DNA from: an uncultured Tepidimonas sp.
Lineage (GTDB): Bacteria > Pseudomonadota > Gammaproteobacteria > Burkholderiales > Burkholderiaceae_C
Length of the DNA: 5,614 bases
NCBI GenBank assembly: GCA_937949455.1
Contig: CALEDU010000190.1
Span: forward strand, 1 to 5,614
Direction of reading: 5' to 3'
Positions 5,339-5,614 of this stretch are shown here, one piece after another (the stretch's first letter is position 1; the number at the start of each line of letters is the position of its first letter). The notes beneath the pieces are model-generated. The model ran no database searches. It saw nothing but the letters and a program-made list of their open reading frames with translations, and was not told the origin of the DNA. The position numbers and the translations under genes were made by a program.

Positions 5339-5614
5339 TCAACGCCGCGGGGGTGGCAAATCGGTACAACTGCCGTGTGCCACCTCCGCCGCCATGCCGA
5401 TGCTCTCACCCAGCGTGGGGTGCGGGTGGATGGTCTTGCCGATGTCCACTGCGTCGGCACCCATCTCGATGGCCAGCGCGATCTCGCCGATCATGTCGCC
5501 CGCGTGCGTGCCCACGATGCCGCCACCCAAAATCCGGCCGTGGCCATGCGCCTCGGGGCGGTCGTCGAACAGCAGCTTGGTGTAGCCCTCGTCGCGCCCG
5601 TTGGCGATGGCGCG
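5339..5614 (-). CDS. lpdA: Dihydrolipoamide dehydrogenase (E3), C-terminal part (N-terminus beyond window)
   Basis: The last 91 residues of the flavoprotein that reoxidises lipoamide in 2-oxoglutarate, pyruvate or glycine-cleavage complexes, with NAD+ as acceptor. Whole family members have about 470-480 residues (E. coli Lpd 474), so about four fifths lies off the right edge. The visible part is the dimerisation domain: DEGYTKLLFDD, ILGGGIVGTHAGDMIGEIAL, AIEMGADAVDIGKTIH, then HPTLGESIGMAAEVAHGS. The catalytic His-Glu pair of the HPTLxE motif is intact (residues 65 and 70 of the fragment). The tail CTDLPPPRR resembles the E3 encoded with 2-oxoglutarate dehydrogenase in Burkholderiales, but which complex it serves is an inference. 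It is followed by the cytochrome gene on the same strand after 124 bp; no clear terminator is visible in the gap. Confidence 0.96.
   Translation of the reverse strand, partial: RAIANGRDEGYTKLLFDDRPEAHGHGRILGGGIVGTHAGDMIGEIALAIEMGADAVDIGKTIHPHPTLGESIGMAAEVAHGSCTDLPPPRR

Noticed and set aside
5283..5585. Plus-strand frame of 100 codons with AGGAG eight bases before its ATG
   Set aside because: The ribosome-site-like sequence is tempting, but most of the frame is antisense to the certain lpdA end and its protein looks like a shadow (Met/Pro/Ser-rich).
1..5614. CRISPR array, tRNA or rRNA gene, insertion sequence, phage or defence system
   Set aside because: No regularly spaced repeats, no RNA-gene folds and no transposase, integrase or defence domains were seen. 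Known genes occupy nearly the whole window.

Overview
The window is high-GC DNA, probably from a betaproteobacterium of the order Burkholderiales (Comamonadaceae or Tepidimonas-like). This rests on codon bias, the ends of the proteins (for example the dihydrolipoamide dehydrogenase tail CTDLPPPRR) and the gene mix. The taxonomic placement is inferred from protein character and was not tested by a search.

Layout: (1) Positions 1-3593, minus strand, hold most of a yejABE(F)-type peptide ABC importer operon, read right to left. yejA encodes the periplasmic binding protein (1764-3593). yejB (721-1749) and yejE (1-737, cut by the window edge) encode the two inner-membrane permeases. The ATPase gene yejF would be expected just outside the left edge. 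The genes are tightly packed: 14 bp between yejA and yejB, and a 17-bp overlap between yejB and yejE. (2) Positions 3594-3765 form a divergent control and leader region between yejA and fabI with several inverted repeats. (3) Positions 3766-4571, plus strand, hold fabI, the NADH-dependent enoyl-ACP reductase of fatty acid synthesis. As given, it is broken by the loss of one base between 4370 and 4371. (4) Positions 4588-5214, minus strand, encode a secreted diheme c4-like cytochrome c, convergent with fabI. (5) Positions 5215-5338 are an intergenic region holding a perfect FNR/ANR/DNR-type palindrome placed exactly as a class II activator site for the cytochrome gene. (6) Positions 5339-5614, minus strand, hold the last 91 codons of lpdA, the E3 dihydrolipoamide dehydrogenase.

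The genes are mainly core metabolism and transport: peptide uptake, fatty-acid elongation, periplasmic electron transfer and the 2-oxoacid dehydrogenase E3. I see no mobile element, CRISPR array, RNA gene or defence system, and no convincing new multi-gene system. The points most worth a second look are the fabI frameshift, the FNR-type promoter of the cytochrome gene, and the uncertain start and structured leader of yejA.
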